Shown in pieces: positions 8,564 through 17,190 of a stretch of 64,000 bases of DNA; within the stretch, counting starts at the first letter, position 1, and the number at the start of each line of letters is the position of its first letter. The stretch is from an uncultured Oscillospiraceae bacterium. GTDB lineage: Bacteria; Bacillota; Clostridia; Oscillospirales; Oscillospiraceae. The DNA lies in NCBI GenBank assembly GCA_944386985.1, contig CALXDD010000002.1, positions 62,001-126,000 on the forward strand, in the 5' to 3' direction. The position numbers were made by a program, and so were the translations under genes. The notes under the pieces were generated by a model that was given only the letters and a program-made list of their open reading frames with translations, was not told the origin of the DNA and did not search any database.

Positions 8564-10135
8564 ATGGGACAGCTGTATTGGAACGGAACCATCCATACCA
8601 TGGAACAGGCGGGCACAGTGGAGGCGGTATTGGTAGAGAACGGCCGGGTCTGCTGGGCCGGAGCTCTCTCTCAGGTGGAGCATCTGCCCAACCTGAAGAA
8701 AATTGACCTGGAGGGCTGCACCATGATCCCGGCCTTTCTGGACCCCCACAGCCATTTCACCGCGGCGGCCAACGCACTTTTGCAGGCGGATCTTTCAGAG
8801 TGCGTCAATTTTCAGGAGGTGGAGGAGCGGATTCGGGACTTTATCCGGGACAGCCGCATCCCTGAGGGGACCTGGGTGACGGCCCAGGGCTATGACCAGA
8901 ATGCACTGGCGGAGAACTGCCATCCCACTCTGGCCCTGCTGGACCGGGCGGCGCCCCATCATCCACTGCTGGTGCAGCATAAATCAGGCCATATGGGTGT
9001 GGTGAACACTATGGGCCTCAAACGGTTGGGGATCACCCCACAGACACAGCCGCCGGAGGGCGGCGCAATTGGTGTAAAGGATGGACACCTCACAGGTTAT
9101 CTGGAGGAAAACGCATTCATTTCCTACCAGAAGAAGGTACCCATGGCTGATTTGGAGAAGATGATGGAGGCATACCGGGGCGCACAGAAGCTCTATCTCT
9201 CTTACGGCATTACCACAGTGCAGGAGGGACTGCTGGCGCCGCAGATGGTGCCGCTGTACCGGGACCTTTTGGCGTCAGGGCTGCTCCAGGTAGACCTGGT
9301 GGGCTACGCTGAGGAGCGGACAGCGGGGGAGGTGGAGGATGCCTTCCCGGACCACATCCGCCAATACAAGGACCACTTCAAGTTGGGAGGCTACAAGATC
9401 TTCCTGGACGGCTCTCCCCAGGGCCGCACCGCCTGGATGCGCCGCCCTTATGAGGGGGAGCGGGAGTACCGGGGCTACCCTACTCTGACGGACCGGCAGG
9501 TGACGGAGGCTTTGACCCATGCATCAGAGAATGGGATGCAGTTGCTGGCCCACTGCAATGGAGACGGGGCGGCAGAGCAGCTGATTCGGTGTATGGAGTC
9601 TCTCCGGCAGGCAGGGACGGACCTGACAGATCTTCGTCCGGTGCTGATCCACGGTCAGCTGCTGGGGGTGGATCAGCTGGATTCTGTCAAGGAATTGGGC
9701 CTTACAGTTTCCTTTTTTACAGCCCATACCTGGCACTGGGGGGACGTGCATCTGAAAAACTTCGGCTGGGACCGGGGCTCCCATATCACACCTGCGGCAT
9801 CTGCACTGGCCCGGGGAATTCCCTTTACCTTCCATCAGGATACGCCGGTGCTGCCGCCGGATATGCTGGAGACTATTTGGTGCGCGGTGAACCGACGCAC
9901 CGCCAGCGGTGCGTCTCTTCCGGAGGGGATCCCCGCCTATGCTGCGCTGGCGGCGGTGACACGAACGGCGGCCTGGCAGTATTTTGAGGAGGGGGAGAAG
10001 GGATCTATCGCCCCGGGCAAGCGGGCGGATTTCGCCGTGCTGAGCCGGGACCCTCTGCAGGTCCGACCGGAGGAGATTCGGGAGGTCCGGGTGCTGCGGA
10101 CCATCAAGGACGGCAGAACATTGTATGAGGCGTAA
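8564..10135 (+). CDS. Amidohydrolase family 3 protein (YtcJ-like)
   Basis: The 523-residue protein matches the amidohydrolase-3 / YtcJ group of metal-dependent hydrolases. It has an N-terminal strand domain, the metal-binding DPHSHF near residue 63, KIFLDGSPQGRTAWM near 282, LLAHCNGDG near 327, LIHGQLL near 361 and a late HQDTPV. The C-terminal GSIAPGKRADFAVL is the usual closing strand region. Members cleave varied amides or formamides; the substrate cannot be told from sequence. It stands alone between two terminators, has no signal peptide and is probably cytoplasmic. AAGGAGCG precedes the ATG. Confidence 0.88.
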   Translation: MGQLYWNGTIHTMEQAGTVEAVLVENGRVCWAGALSQVEHLPNLKKIDLEGCTMIPAFLDPHSHFTAAANALLQADLSECVNFQEVEERIRDFIRDSRIPEGTWVTAQGYDQNALAENCHPTLALLDRAAPHHPLLVQHKSGHMGVVNTMGLKRLGITPQTQPPEGGAIGVKDGHLTGYLEENAFISYQKKVPMADLEKMMEAYRGAQKLYLSYGITTVQEGLLAPQMVPLYRDLLASGLLQVDLVGYAEERTAGEVEDAFPDHIRQYKDHFKLGGYKIFLDGSPQGRTAWMRRPYEGEREYRGYPTLTDRQVTEALTHASENGMQLLAHCNGDGAAEQLIRCMESLRQAGTDLTDLRPVLIHGQLLGVDQLDSVKELGLTVSFFTAHTWHWGDVHLKNFGWDRGSHITPAASALARGIPFTFHQDTPVLPPDMLETIWCAVNRRTASGASLPEGIPAYAALAAVTRTAAWQYFEEGEKGSIAPGKRADFAVLSRDPLQVRPEEIREVRVLRTIKDGRTLYEA

Positions 10136-10155
10136 GCACTTGTACAGAAACAGCC

Positions 10156-10188
10156 AAAAAGGAGGAAGCCTTTGGCTTCCTCCTTTTT
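10156..10188. terminator. Bidirectional terminator between amidohydrolase and rpmB
   Basis: AAAAAGGAGGAAGCC, loop TTT, GGCTTCCTCCTTTTT (10156-10188): a perfect 15-bp stem with A- and T-runs, so it can act on both strands. Confidence 0.9.
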
Positions 10189-10208
10189 GACAGGGAAGAA
10201 ATGGGTAC

Positions 10209-10242
10209 AAAAAAACCGTCCAGCACAGCTGAACGGTTTTTT
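10209..10242 (-). terminator. rpmB terminator
   Basis: An AACCGT-CAGC...GCTG-ACGGTT hairpin with a single mismatch is flanked by A7 and T6. On the minus strand it follows the rpmB stop after about 20 nt. Confidence 0.85.
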
Positions 10243-10257
10243 GCCACGACTCGTATG

Positions 10258-10446
10258 TTAGACAGCCCGGGTAACTTTCCCGGAACGCAGACACCGGGTA
10301 CAAACGTACACATGGCGGGGGGTACCATCGACGATAGCCTTCACGCGCTTGACGTTGGGCTTCCATGCACGATTGGAACGCCGGTGAGAGTGGGAAACCT
10401 TGATACCAAAGGTGACGCCCTTGTCGCAGAATTGACACTTAGCCAT
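10258..10446 (-). CDS. rpmB: 50S ribosomal protein L28
   Basis: L28 is a small basic protein of the large ribosomal subunit. The 62-residue product begins MAKCQFCDKG and has two CxxC pairs (CQFC near residue 4, CTRC near 50), the zinc-binding form of L28. The ATG at 10446 is preceded by AGGAGGT at a good distance. An in-frame upstream ATG at 10455 would overlap that ribosome site and is rejected. The gene is monocistronic and ends at its own terminator. Confidence 0.96.
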   Translation of the reverse strand: MAKCQFCDKGVTFGIKVSHSHRRSNRAWKPNVKRVKAIVDGTPRHVYVCTRCLRSGKVTRAV

Positions 10447-10613
10447 CCGTTGCACCTCCTTGCTGTTTATACATTATGTTGGCTCGTACAAGCCACAGCG
10501 ATTATATTAGCACGGCTCATCGCAAAATGCAAGGGGAAATTTTGAAAAATTCTCAAAAAACTGAAAAAGCGTCCGGCAGGCAGGGAGGGGTCGCCGGCAT
10601 TTGCGCTTCCCGC

Positions 10614-10642
10614 TTGTATTTGAGGCCTGGATACGATATAAT
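10614..10642 (+). promoter_or_regulatory. sigma-A promoter for the hprK operon
   Basis: TTGTAT (10614-10619), a 17-nt spacer and a perfect TATAAT (10637-10642) lie 32 nt before the hprK start. Confidence 0.85.
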
Positions 10643-10674
10643 AAAGCAATCAGTTGGGTAGGAGGACCGCCACT

Positions 10675-11616
10675 ATGGTCAGAGATGAAATCACAGGGAC
10701 TGTCAAACTTAAGCGCCTGGTCGAGCACTTTGGACTGAAGGTTTTATATGCGGGCAAGGACTATGAAACGGCGGAGATCGGCATTAAGGATGTGAACCGT
10801 CCGGGTCTGCAGTTCGTGGGCTTTTTTGACTATTTTGATCCCCGACGTCTCCAGGTTATCGGTATGGCTGAGACGAAGCTTTTAGAGGGGATGGACCACC
10901 AGCGGAGAGCGGAGAGTTTTGCAGCTCTCTTTGAGTATGAGATTCCGGCTCTGGTGATCTCCCGTGATCTGGACTGCTTTCCCGAGTGTATGGAGATGGC
11001 CCGGAAATTCGGGCGGAATCTCCTCTCCACCTCAGATACTACGGTTGTATTTACCAGTAAGGTCATTGACTACCTCAACCATGAACTGGCCGCCACTGTT
11101 ACCCGTCACGGCGTACTGCTGGATATCTATGGCGAAGGCGTGCTCATCATCGGCGACAGCGGCATCGGAAAGAGTGAGACCGCCATTGAACTGGTGAAGC
11201 GGGGCCACCGTTTGGTGGCGGACGACGCAGTGGATATCCGCCGGGTGTCCAACCAGCTCATCGGCAAGGCGCCGGAGCTTATCCGCCACTATATTGAGCT
11301 CAGGGGCATCGGTCTTGTGGATCTGCAGCAGCTGTTCGGCATGAGCGCTGTCAAACTGGAGAGCCAGATCGATCTGGTGGTGGAGATGGAGCCGTGGCAG
11401 CAGGACAAATTCTATGACCGTTTCGGCCTGGATGAGCAGACCATGAACATTCTGGGTGTGGAGCTGCCCAAGGTGACCATCCCCGTGCAGCCGGGCCGGA
11501 ATCTGGCGGTGATTGTGGAGGTGGCCGCTATGAACAACCGCCACAAGAAGTATGGATTCAACTCCGCCCAGCAGATGGCCGACCGTCTGGCCGATCTCAA
11601 CAACGCGGGAAAATAA
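10675..11616 (+). CDS. hprK: HPr kinase/phosphorylase
   Basis: HprK phosphorylates or dephosphorylates Ser46 of HPr and so sets carbon catabolite repression in Firmicutes. The 313-residue protein has the N-terminal MurF-like domain, a P-loop GDSGIGKSETA near 160 and the C-terminal signature LRGIGLVDLQQLFG. The start at 10675 follows AGGAGG (10660-10665). A TTG at 10654 would lie upstream of that ribosome site and is rejected. It heads a long run with a ROK sugar kinase, murB, rapZ, yvcK and whiA. hprK-murB-rapZ-yvcK-whiA is a classic Firmicute cluster, but no HPr or Crh gene is present in it here. Confidence 0.96.
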   Translation: MVRDEITGTVKLKRLVEHFGLKVLYAGKDYETAEIGIKDVNRPGLQFVGFFDYFDPRRLQVIGMAETKLLEGMDHQRRAESFAALFEYEIPALVISRDLDCFPECMEMARKFGRNLLSTSDTTVVFTSKVIDYLNHELAATVTRHGVLLDIYGEGVLIIGDSGIGKSETAIELVKRGHRLVADDAVDIRRVSNQLIGKAPELIRHYIELRGIGLVDLQQLFGMSAVKLESQIDLVVEMEPWQQDKFYDRFGLDEQTMNILGVELPKVTIPVQPGRNLAVIVEVAAMNNRHKKYGFNSAQQMADRLADLNNAGK

Positions 11617-11634
11617 GAGAAGGAGAACTGGAAG

Positions 11635-12585
11635 ATGTATACCATCGGAATTGATGTGGGCGGGACCAATCTGAAGGCGGGACTCGTCAATGAAACCTTC
11701 GATATCGTCGCCACGAAAAAGATGCCCCTGGTGTGGGAATCTCCGGAGAAGTTTGCGGAGGATCTCTGTGTCCTGGCCACCGGACTGGTGGAGGAGAACG
11801 GCATCTCCCGGGAGGAAGTGGCTTACATTGGTATGGGCGTGCCCGGCGTGGTGGACGTGAAGCGGGGGATGATTGTCAAAACCGTGAACATCCCCATCCG
11901 CAATGTGCCAGTGGCGGAGCTTATCCACCGGGTGTGGGAAATCCCGGTGTTTCTGGGCAACGATGCTGATTGTGCCGCCTTGGGGGAATTTTACCACTTT
12001 GAGAAAAAGGATATTGAGAGCCTCATCCTGGTAACCTTGGGTACAGGCGTGGGTACCGGCCTTATTTTCAACGGAAAGATTCACTGCGGCATCAATGGCT
12101 GCGCAGGAGAGGGCGGTCACATGGTGATCGTCTCCGGCGGGGATCTCTGCACCTGCGGACGCCGGGGCTGCTGGGAGCGGTATGCCTCCGCCAACGGCCT
12201 CATCCGGCTGACCAAAGCGGCCATGGAGGAGAACCGGCAGTCTGTTATGTGGTCTCTGGCGGACGGCAGTCTCGATAAGGTGGACGGCCGCACCGCCTTT
12301 AACGCTGCCCGGGAGGGGGACGCCGCGGCAAAGGCGGTGGTGGATCAGTACCTCACCTATCTGGCGGAGGGACTCACCAACCTCATCAACCTTCTGCAGC
12401 CGGAAGTAATCTGTATCGGCGGCGGCGTCAGCAACGAGGCGGACGAGGCACTGCTGTTCCCTCTGCGCGGAAAAGTGGAGGAGATGCGTTACGACAAGGA
12501 TGCCCAGGTCCACACGCAGATTGTGAAGGCCAGCCTGGGCAACGATGCCGGTATCATCGGCGCGGCTCTGCTGGGCAGAGAATAA
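11635..12585 (+). CDS. glcK: ROK-family glucokinase
   Basis: This 316-residue protein belongs to the ROK family and most likely phosphorylates glucose with ATP. It has the phosphate-binding DVGGTNLKAG at 5-14, LGTGVGTG near 137 and the zinc motif CTCGRRGCWE near 173, all typical of bacterial ROK glucokinases. Other hexoses cannot be excluded. It lies 18 nt after hprK, coupling sugar phosphorylation to the carbon-control kinase. Confidence 0.88.
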   Translation: MYTIGIDVGGTNLKAGLVNETFDIVATKKMPLVWESPEKFAEDLCVLATGLVEENGISREEVAYIGMGVPGVVDVKRGMIVKTVNIPIRNVPVAELIHRVWEIPVFLGNDADCAALGEFYHFEKKDIESLILVTLGTGVGTGLIFNGKIHCGINGCAGEGGHMVIVSGGDLCTCGRRGCWERYASANGLIRLTKAAMEENRQSVMWSLADGSLDKVDGRTAFNAAREGDAAAKAVVDQYLTYLAEGLTNLINLLQPEVICIGGGVSNEADEALLFPLRGKVEEMRYDKDAQVHTQIVKASLGNDAGIIGAALLGRE

Positions 12586-12603
12586 CGCTTTGGGAGGAAT
12601 GGA

Positions 12604-13530
12604 ATGTCCTGGTATGAGACCTTTGACAATGCGCAGGCCCGGAGCCTTCCGGGCCTGCGGGTGCTGAAAGAGGAACCCATGAGCCGTCACACCACCTTCC
12701 GCATCGGCGGTCCGGCCCGCCGTCTGGCCCTGCCGGAGACGGAGGAGGAATTGACGACCCTCCTGAATCTGGTGCGGGAGTTTCCCTATACCGTCATCGG
12801 CAACGGCTCCAACCTGCTGGCGCCGGACGAGGGGGTGGATCTCCTTGTGATTTCCACCGCCGCCATGGATAGGGTGGAGCAGACCGGGGAGCGGACTATT
12901 CGGGCCCTGGCGGGGGCCTCTCTTGCCGGGACTGCCGTCCGGGCCCGGGACCTGGGGCTCGCTGGTTTCGCCTTTGCCCACGGAATCCCCGGCACCCTGG
13001 GGGGCGCTGTGGTGATGAACGCCGGGGCTTACGGCGGCGAGATGTGCCAGGCAGTGCGCCGGGTGGGAGTCTGGACTCCCGATCAAGGCGCTATAATTTT
13101 GGAGACAGAGGAGCTTAAATTCGGCTATCGCCGCAGTGTGTTCTCCGGCTGGCCGGAGGCAGTGGTGCTGTGGGCGGAGTTGGAGCTGACCCCAGGGGAC
13201 CGGGAGGTTATCCGGGCGGAAATGGAGGACCTGGGTCGGCGGCGGCGGAGCAAGCAGCCTCTGGAGTATCCCAGCGCCGGCAGCACCTTCAAGCGGCCGG
13301 AGGGCTATTTTGCCGGGACGCTCATCGACCAGTGCGGTCTCAAGGGCTATCGGATCGGCGGAGCCCAGGTGTCGGAGAAACACGCCGGATTTATCATCAA
13401 CGCCGGGGGCGCCACCTGTGCCGACGTACTGGCCCTCATCCATTATGTGCAGAAGACGGTGTACGAGGCCGCCGGCGTCACCTTGGAGCCGGAGGTCCGG
13501 CTTTTGAAGACAGAGAGAGCGGGTGTGTAG
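12604..13530 (+). CDS. murB: UDP-N-acetylenolpyruvoylglucosamine reductase
   Basis: MurB reduces UDP-GlcNAc-enolpyruvate to UDP-MurNAc using FAD and NADPH, in the cytoplasm. The 308-residue product has the FAD-binding region with TTFRIGG, VIGNGSNLLAPD and HGIPGTLGGAVVMNAGAYGG. The substrate-binding SAGSTFKRP and the C-terminal SEKHAGFIINAG follow. It appears to be the shorter type II form usual in Firmicutes. AGGAATGGA precedes the ATG. The rapZ start is 1 nt after its stop. Confidence 0.96.
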   Translation: MSWYETFDNAQARSLPGLRVLKEEPMSRHTTFRIGGPARRLALPETEEELTTLLNLVREFPYTVIGNGSNLLAPDEGVDLLVISTAAMDRVEQTGERTIRALAGASLAGTAVRARDLGLAGFAFAHGIPGTLGGAVVMNAGAYGGEMCQAVRRVGVWTPDQGAIILETEELKFGYRRSVFSGWPEAVVLWAELELTPGDREVIRAEMEDLGRRRRSKQPLEYPSAGSTFKRPEGYFAGTLIDQCGLKGYRIGGAQVSEKHAGFIINAGGATCADVLALIHYVQKTVYEAAGVTLEPEVRLLKTERAGV

Positions 13531-13531
13531 G

Positions 13532-14392
13532 ATGGAGATCCTGATCATCTCCGGATTGTCCGGCGGCGGCAAGAGCCAGGCCGCCAGCTTCCTGGAGGAT
13601 ATGGGTTACTATATCGTGGACAACATGCCGGCGGGCATCATTCTGAAATTTGCCGAGTTCTGCGCCGGGACCCAGGGGCGGTACGACCGTCTGGCCCTGG
13701 TGTACGACGTCCGGGCGGGAGAGGACTTCGGCGAGTTCTTCCGGGTGCTGGACGATTTGAAGAAGGGGCAGATCACCTGCCGCCTTCTGTTTCTGGAGGC
13801 CTCGGTGGCCACTATCATCAAGCGCTATAAGGAGACCCGCCGCCCCCATCCCCTGTACGACGAGTGCGGTTCCATTGAGGCGGCGGTGGACCGGGAGATC
13901 GAGCTGATGCGGCCGGTCCGGGAACGGGCGGACTACATCATCAACTCCACCAACTACTCCACTGCCAAGCTGAAGGGGGAGTTGGCGCGGCTTTTCGGCA
14001 CCTCCGGTACCCGTCAGGAGATGACGGTAAACGTGGTGTCCTTCGGCTTCAAGCACGGCCTTCCCCTGGAGGCGGATCTTGTGTTTGATGTGCGCTTCAT
14101 GCCCAATCCCTACTATATTGAGGAACTGCGGAACAAGACCGGTCTGGACCGGGAGGTCTACGACTATGTGTTCAGCTTCTCCCAGACAAAGGATTTCATG
14201 AAGCGGCTGGAGGACCTTCTGACGTTCCTTCTGCCCTACTATAAGGAGGAAGGAAAAACGGTGCTGGTAGTCGCCATCGGCTGTACCGGCGGCCACCACC
14301 GCTCCGTTGCGGTGACCAAGGCTTTGGTGGACTACATCGGCAGCCTTGGCTATCAGGTGACGGAGAACCACCGGGACATGACCCGAAGCTGA
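13532..14392 (+). CDS. rapZ: RapZ / YvcJ family nucleotide-binding protein
   Basis: RapZ-type proteins bind nucleotides and, in Enterobacteria, the small RNA GlmZ; in Bacillus, YvcJ affects competence. The 287-residue product has a P-loop GLSGGGKS at 8-15, a DNMP motif, and a C-terminal domain with NPYYIEELR and IGCTGGHHRSV. The start at 13532 keeps the normal length. The ribosome site (GGGTGTG) is weak, suggesting coupling to murB just upstream. Conserved neighbours yvcK and whiA follow. Confidence 0.95.
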   Translation: MEILIISGLSGGGKSQAASFLEDMGYYIVDNMPAGIILKFAEFCAGTQGRYDRLALVYDVRAGEDFGEFFRVLDDLKKGQITCRLLFLEASVATIIKRYKETRRPHPLYDECGSIEAAVDREIELMRPVRERADYIINSTNYSTAKLKGELARLFGTSGTRQEMTVNVVSFGFKHGLPLEADLVFDVRFMPNPYYIEELRNKTGLDREVYDYVFSFSQTKDFMKRLEDLLTFLLPYYKEEGKTVLVVAIGCTGGHHRSVAVTKALVDYIGSLGYQVTENHRDMTRS

Positions 14393-14404
14393 GAAAGGAT
14401 CGCT

Positions 14405-15433
14405 ATGAGAGATGCCATACATCCCCGCCGCCGGGGCGGGCCCCGGATCGTGGCCATCGGCGGCGGTACGGGCCTCAGCACCATGCTGCGGGGCCTCAAG
14501 GCCTATACGGACCGCATCACCGCCATTGTTACCGTGGCGGACGACGGCGGCGGCTCCGGTGTGCTGCGCCAGGAGTTGGGAATGCCGCCGCCGGGGGATA
14601 TCCGTAACTGTATGGAGGCTCTGGCCAATGTGGAGCCGGTGATGCGGGAGTTGATGCACTACCGCTTCACCGACGGGTCCCTGGCAGGGCAGAGCTTCGG
14701 AAATTTACTTTTGGCCGCCCTTAACGGCATTTCTCCCACCTTCGATGAGGCGGTGGAGCGGATGAGCCAGGTGCTGGCCATCACCGGCAGGGTACTCCCG
14801 GTGACTACTGCTGATGTACAGCTGGAGGCGGAGTTTGTCAACGACGCCCGGGTAGTGGGCGAGAGCAAGATTTTCTACTGCAAAAAGCGGGAGGACTGCC
14901 GGATTCGACGGGTGCGGCTGCTGCCGGAGAATCCTCCGGCCCTGCCCCAGGCCCTGGAGGCCATCGACCGGGCGGACATGATTTTACTGGGACCCGGGAG
15001 CCTCTACACCAGTGTGATTCCAAACCTGCTGGTGGAGGGGGTTGCCGACGCGGTGGCCCGGTCGCGGGCATTGAAAGTGTATGTGGGAAATGTGATGACC
15101 CAGGAGGGGGAGACGGAGGGCTACACCGCCGCCGACCATATCCGGGCTATCTTTCAGCACTCTGTTCCGGGGCTTTTCCAGCTGTGTCTGGTAAATTCCG
15201 CCCCCATTCCACGGGAAATGCAGGAGAAGTATGAAGAGGAGGGGGCGGAGCCCCTGGTGTGCGACGAGGCGGAGTGCGGAAAACTGGGGGTAGAGCTGGT
15301 GTACCGGCCTGTGTCCCAGGTGACGGACCGATATGTCCGCCACGACCCGGCCCTGCTGGCCCGGGCGCTGATAGAGCTTCACAGTGAGCGCAGTGTGCGT
15401 CTGGCCGGCGGCGGCTACCGCATCGAAAATTGA
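14405..15433 (+). CDS. yvcK: Gluconeogenesis factor YvcK family (UDP-sugar binding)
   Basis: YvcK (GlmR/CuvA) is related to phosphoLactate transferase CofD and binds UDP-GlcNAc. It is needed for cell-wall synthesis under gluconeogenic growth. The 342-residue product has IGGGTGLSTMLRGLK from about residue 18, VADDGGGSGVLR near 46 and PGDIRNC near 61. LLGPGSLYTSVIPNLLV near 195 is typical of the family. AAAGGATCG is a modest ribosome site. It lies in the standard rapZ-yvcK-whiA order. Confidence 0.95.
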   Translation: MRDAIHPRRRGGPRIVAIGGGTGLSTMLRGLKAYTDRITAIVTVADDGGGSGVLRQELGMPPPGDIRNCMEALANVEPVMRELMHYRFTDGSLAGQSFGNLLLAALNGISPTFDEAVERMSQVLAITGRVLPVTTADVQLEAEFVNDARVVGESKIFYCKKREDCRIRRVRLLPENPPALPQALEAIDRADMILLGPGSLYTSVIPNLLVEGVADAVARSRALKVYVGNVMTQEGETEGYTAADHIRAIFQHSVPGLFQLCLVNSAPIPREMQEKYEEEGAEPLVCDEAECGKLGVELVYRPVSQVTDRYVRHDPALLARALIELHSERSVRLAGGGYRIEN

Positions 15434-15457
15434 GACAAAGAGTAGGAGTATCGACCC

Positions 15458-16357
15458 ATGTCCTTTTCCTCAGAGGCGAAAATCGAATTGTGCCGGGATG
15501 AGATGCAGCGCCCCTGCTGTGTCCGGGCGGAGGCCTACGGCGTGCTGCTGTACTGCAACACCTTCTCCCCCCGGGAGGTGCGGATCATCACAGAGAACAA
15601 GGAGTTTGCCAAACGGCTTCCTCTGCTGTTTCAGCGGGCCTTCTCCGTATCCTTTGACCAATTGCCGGAGGAGGATGTGGGGAGGGGAAAGTACATCCTC
15701 CGTCTGGAGGGGGCGGACAAGCTGGGGAGCATCATCAACGCCCTGGGCTACGATCCCCAGCAAAACCCCGTGCTCCACATCAACTTCGGCCTTTTAGAGG
15801 AGGATTGTTGCCGGGCGGCTTTTCTCCGCGGCGCATTTCTGGCGGGAGGAAGCGTCACCGATCCATCCAAGCGGTACCATCTGGAGCTGGCTACCTCCCA
15901 TGTTCAGGCCAGCCGGGAGCTCACCGCGCTCCTGACGGATATGGGCTATGTGCCCCGGGACGTGACCCGGGGAGGCTATCAGGTAACCTATTTTAAAAAC
16001 AGCACCCAGATCGAGGAACTGCTGACCCGGATGGGGGCGCCCGTGGCGGCGATGGAGATCATGAACGCCAAGGTGGAGAAGGATCTCCGCAATGAGATCA
16101 ACCGCCGGGTCAACTGCGACGCCGCCAATGTGGGAAAGGCGGTGGACGCAGCCCAGGAGCATTTGGAGGCCATTGGCCGCCTTCAGGAGATGGGCCGGCT
16201 CCAGGACCTTCCGGAGAAGCTGAAGGAGACAGTGGTGCTGCGGGAGGCCTTCCCGGAGCTGTCTCTCAGCGAACTGGCGGAGGAGTTTGATCCCCCCATC
16301 AGCAAGAGCTGTCTCAACCACCGGCTGCGGAAGATTGTGGAACTGTCGAAAGGGTAG
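15458..16357 (+). CDS. whiA: DNA-binding protein WhiA
   Basis: WhiA has a LAGLIDADG-like N-terminal domain and a C-terminal helix-turn-helix. In Streptomyces it controls sporulation genes; in Bacillus it affects division and chromosome segregation. In this 299-residue protein FLRGAFLAGGSVTDP lies near 125, NRRVNCDAAN near 217 and the HTH region with LSLSELAEEF and SCLNHRLRK near 268-293. Length is normal. It ends the rapZ-yvcK-whiA block. Confidence 0.95.
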   Translation: MSFSSEAKIELCRDEMQRPCCVRAEAYGVLLYCNTFSPREVRIITENKEFAKRLPLLFQRAFSVSFDQLPEEDVGRGKYILRLEGADKLGSIINALGYDPQQNPVLHINFGLLEEDCCRAAFLRGAFLAGGSVTDPSKRYHLELATSHVQASRELTALLTDMGYVPRDVTRGGYQVTYFKNSTQIEELLTRMGAPVAAMEIMNAKVEKDLRNEINRRVNCDAANVGKAVDAAQEHLEAIGRLQEMGRLQDLPEKLKETVVLREAFPELSLSELAEEFDPPISKSCLNHRLRKIVELSKG

Positions 16358-16379
16358 AGAGCAGAGAGGAGAAGATAAG

Positions 16380-16814
16380 ATGGAACGGACTGAGCTTGCC
16401 AATCAGTATCATGAACAGGGCTATAGCTGCGCCCAGGCGGTGGCCTGCGTGTTTGCCGATGTGGTGGGGATGCCGGTGGAGCAGCTGGCTGCCCTCTGCG
16501 GCGCTTTCGGCGGAGGCTTCCGTGCGGAGGAACTCTGTGGTGTGGTCAGCGGAGCGGCAGTGGTGATTGGCGCCAAATGGCCCCACAGAACGCCGGAGGA
16601 CCAGGCCGCCAAGGCTCTGGCAGCAGAGAAAATGCGGGATTTCCACAGCCGCTTTTTTCAGCGCTTTCCCAGCCTTGTGTGCCGGGATCTGAAGCCTCTG
16701 CCTGCCACCCCGGAGAAGAGCTCTGCTGCCGCAGCCCTGGGGATCGAGAAGAATTGCGGCGTGTACATCGTCTCCGCCGTGGAGATTCTGGAGGAGATGC
16801 TGGCGGGGGAGTGA
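16380..16814 (+). CDS. C-GCAxxG-C-C family (C_GCAxxG_C_C) protein
   Basis: The 144-residue product has YSCAQAV near residue 16, CGAFGGGF near 38, ELCGVVSGAA and two later Cys, the pattern of the C_GCAxxG_C_C family, thought to bind a redox cofactor or metal. The function is unknown. The start at 16380 is preceded by AGAGGAG; reading further upstream would run into whiA. It probably shares the whiA transcript. Confidence 0.82.
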   Translation: MERTELANQYHEQGYSCAQAVACVFADVVGMPVEQLAALCGAFGGGFRAEELCGVVSGAAVVIGAKWPHRTPEDQAAKALAAEKMRDFHSRFFQRFPSLVCRDLKPLPATPEKSSAAAALGIEKNCGVYIVSAVEILEEMLAGE

Positions 16815-16833
16815 CGGCAGGGGGGTGGCCGGG

Positions 16834-17136
16834 ATGAAGCCTTGGAAAATGAAATGGGAGGACATGGACTGTAAGCAGATCCTGCAGGTGGTCAATGTGG
16901 CCTTCTACGGTGGGTTCCTTGTGTTGATGCTGGCCCTGTTGCTGCTGTATGTCAGCGAGGAAATTTCCGTGTTGCTGGCGGTCCTGGCTGTTTTGGGGGG
17001 AGTAAGCTGTTTTGGCGGGGTCCTGCTGGCGTACACCCGCCTCCGCTGCCCCTTTTGCGGCGCGTCTTTGATGCTGGGGGGAAGAATTCCCACCCATATC
17101 CCAAATTTCTGTCCCGAATGTGGGAAGCCCCTGTAA
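16834..17136 (+). CDS. Small membrane protein with zinc ribbon
   Basis: This 100-residue protein has two hydrophobic helices (about 18-40 and 43-66) followed by a zinc-ribbon pair, CPFCG near 72 and CPECG near 94. The layout suggests a membrane-anchored protein with a cytoplasmic metal-binding tail; no function is known to me. The ATG at 16834 is 8 nt from AGGGGGG. A GTG at 16825 would sit inside that ribosome site and is rejected. Its stop lies inside the following terminator. Confidence 0.7.
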   Translation: MKPWKMKWEDMDCKQILQVVNVAFYGGFLVLMLALLLLYVSEEISVLLAVLAVLGGVSCFGGVLLAYTRLRCPFCGASLMLGGRIPTHIPNFCPECGKPL

Positions 17137-17149
17137 AGGGGCTTCTTTT
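17124..17149 (+). terminator. Terminator overlapping the stop of the zinc-ribbon gene
   Basis: GAAGCCCC (17124-17131), loop TGTAAA containing the TAA stop, GGGGCTTC (17138-17145), then TTTT. It separates the hprK run from dnaE, though the short T-run suggests some read-through. Confidence 0.75.
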
Positions 17150-17190
17150 CCCCATCGGGGATGTGTACTACCATCAGAAAGGAACTGATT

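Noticed and set aside
10201-10545. 114-codon plus-strand frame across rpmB
   Set aside because: It crosses the rpmB terminator and is antisense to the L28 gene with its zinc motif.
11032-13572. 846-codon open frame on the minus strand
   Set aside because: It lies opposite hprK, the ROK kinase and murB, all with clear motifs; long antisense frames are usual in GC-rich DNA.
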